Shown here piece by piece: positions 62,521 through 64,000 of a stretch of DNA of 64,000 nt. The notes under the pieces were generated by a model. It did not search any database, was not told where the DNA came from, and saw only the letters and a program-made list of their open reading frames with translations. A program made the translations under genes and the position numbers. The stretch comes from Prorocentrum cordatum (Eukaryota > Sar > Dinophyceae > Prorocentrales > Prorocentraceae). Positions within the stretch are counted from its first letter, which is position 1; every line of letters begins with the position of its first letter. The stretch lies in the NCBI GenBank assembly GCA_963575745.1, contig CAUYUJ010006535.1, positions 108,920-172,919 on the forward strand. Direction: 5' to 3'.

Positions 62521-64000
62521 AGCTGGTCGCCGGATGGACACGAGTTCCCGGTTCGCGATTGCGGCTTCGTCGAGGCAGGTTGGGACGCGATCGCCCAGTT
62601 CATCCCCGCCCAAGGCAACGGCGAGACGGACCCCTGCCGGGCCAACAACCTCATCGCCAAGACGCAGGTCCATCGCCTGCGCACGGCGCAGCTCGCGCAG
62701 TCGATCGCTGCCCCCCTGAAGTGGCAGAGCGGTGTCTTTAGCCCGCCGGCCGCGGCGATCTGCGACTCCAAGACGAAATCACCGAAGATTTTATTTAGCC
62801 CATGGAACACCTGAGTCTTACTTCAACGCAAAGATGCCAAAGGCTTCCGAGGGAAGTCCAGGAGGGCCTGCGCGCAGCCACTTCATATTGCGACTCCTCC
62901 ATCATAGGCGGGTTGACAACCATCCCATTTGAACCCTGCAATGCTAACACCACGCGTTCGGAGGTCGTTCATGGGCGCGCCCGACGCTTACACGCCCAGA
63001 CTCCTCGACAGGAGGGGGGGGGGGCATGCACTGCAGCGCCCATATCCACGAGCTGCCCCAAGTGTTTCTCGGGAGGTTCGCGCCGACCTCGCGCGCGTTG
63101 CCCCTGCACCCTCATCGCGGACTGTCGTCCTTCATGGTGACTTCCACGTCGCGAGCTCCACCCCATGAACGCGCGAAAGTGGACAGCAAAGGTCAACATG
63201 CACGGGCCCCCATGCGAAGGAAGCTGGCGGCGCAGATGACCAAGATCTCTAGGGCCGACGCTACCCACGACGACAAGCCTGCCCGCGCGGCATCAACTAC
63301 TGACAGATGCTGGAGCAGCTGGCCGAGCTGGACGCAATGCCAGGTCGTCGACTCATCCGATGTGATCAGCACCCTCGAGGCAGCTGCCAGCAGTCAAACG
63401 ATTGGTCGCTTTGCACGGGGGGTCGTTCTTCGGCAACGTCACCCTTGCAAAACAAAAAAGCGCATCCCGCGGCACATCTTCGAATATCCTTAATCATCGG
63501 ATGCTCTTGACAAACCCACGCAGCAGCTGAACGACGCGCGCGATCCCCTAAGGGCAGGTCAGGCTGCGCGAGTGGGCGATGCTGGAAGTTGCGCGCGACA
63601 TTCGAAATCGGCCGTGTCTCGATCCCCCCAACAGCCCCCAGCCACAAGCGCCCATAATTCGGATGGTCGCTCGCGCGGTTTGGCGGGATTTGTCTGGTGC
63701 GCGGCGAGATGAATTCATTAGCATCCGACTGCAGCGGGCTTTCTTGACATCGACCATGGACGCGCTTGACGGCGCCACCCACCTTCCTCTCAGCGGCGCT
63801 CTGCCAGAATTCAACGCGAGCACGCCGAGCACTATCGCTTCCAACTGGAAGCGCGAGTGCAACGGACCAAGCTCACGACGCACGAGAAGAATACGACCCC
63901 AGCTCACGAGCGCAAAGCGGCCATCTGCCCCCATCTGCCTCGCCGCGGGGTCACGCGCGCCGTCAAAGACCCCGACAATGGCGCCATTCACTACAACGCT
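62521..64000 (+). pseudogene. degraded LINE endonuclease region
   Basis: Downstream of the ORF1-like part, scattered frames include SSRTVVLHGDFHVASS near 63110-63150. This resembles the GDFN box of the retrotransposon endonuclease, with His in place of Asn. A frame around 63556-63990 reads REWAMLEVARDIRNRP, similar in style to the linker before reverse transcriptase. Stops and frame changes are frequent. The reverse transcriptase would lie right of the window. Weak evidence; it fits best as the continuation of the preceding feature. Confidence 0.4.

Overview
The window reads as nuclear DNA of a photosynthetic dinoflagellate; no rRNA, tRNA, bacterial operon or phage gene was recognised. Four things point to this. 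(1) A spliced-leader sequence with a single mismatch, plus a shorter relict copy, lies just upstream of an exon resembling a chlorophyll a/c light-harvesting protein (55552-55585 and 55005-55440, minus strand). (2) The exons are short and widely spaced, and several inferred introns use GC-AG or GA-AG ends. (3) The GC-rich sequence is packed with simple and tandem repeats. (4) The retroelements and Helitron are divergent. I cannot name genus or species. Two runs of exactly 100 N (7201-7300, 47430-47529) show a scaffolded assembly.

Layout. 1-660: degraded retroelement 3' end. 800-5900: diverged dispersed repeats, the first two arrays of a ~90-bp satellite (3350-3900, and 5395-5895 in reverse orientation) and GGA blocks. 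5930-7710: CAT-type trinucleotide repeats and a gap. 7868-18460: a plus-strand sulfite oxidase gene in at least six, probably seven, exons. Its introns carry GGA, CA and CATA microsatellites and several small inverted-repeat (MITE-like) elements, some with clear target-site duplications. The C-terminal dimerisation exons were not found. 18480-19830: 'TCTTGG' repeat blocks. 20038-24778 (minus): a non-LTR retrotransposon with a long open RT frame, lying between two TCC microsatellite tracts. 25030-34000: minisatellite field built on a 19-bp unit, a ~110-bp unit and a ~270-bp unit.

34256-47429 (plus) is a Helitron-type transposon gene: Cys-rich N-terminus, DUF6570-like region, HUH Rep nuclease, Pif1-like helicase, then a Cys-rich and possibly OTU-like part cut by the second gap. 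Two large introns filled with satellite DNA interrupt it, and two single-base frameshifts break it. 47530-49070: repetitive GC-rich sequence with a long open frame of uncertain meaning. 49080-54990: no recognised gene. 55005-55585 (minus): the light-harvesting exon with the spliced-leader relict. 55800-59080: two more arrays of the ~90-bp satellite enclosing a ~1.5-kb fold-back element. 59100-61470: no recognised gene. 61480-64000: a frameshifted non-LTR retrotransposon (ORF1-like then endonuclease-like).

The most interesting common thread is how the introns are bounded. In two unrelated genes, four introns are flanked by 5-8 bp direct repeats spanning the splice sites (GGTGACGT, GGCGCGCC, CCAGGTG, AGGAC). 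Two of the four have GC-AG or GA-AG ends. This fits intron gain by insertion or duplication (introner-like). Small inverted-repeat elements with 8-10 bp target duplications lie in the same introns.
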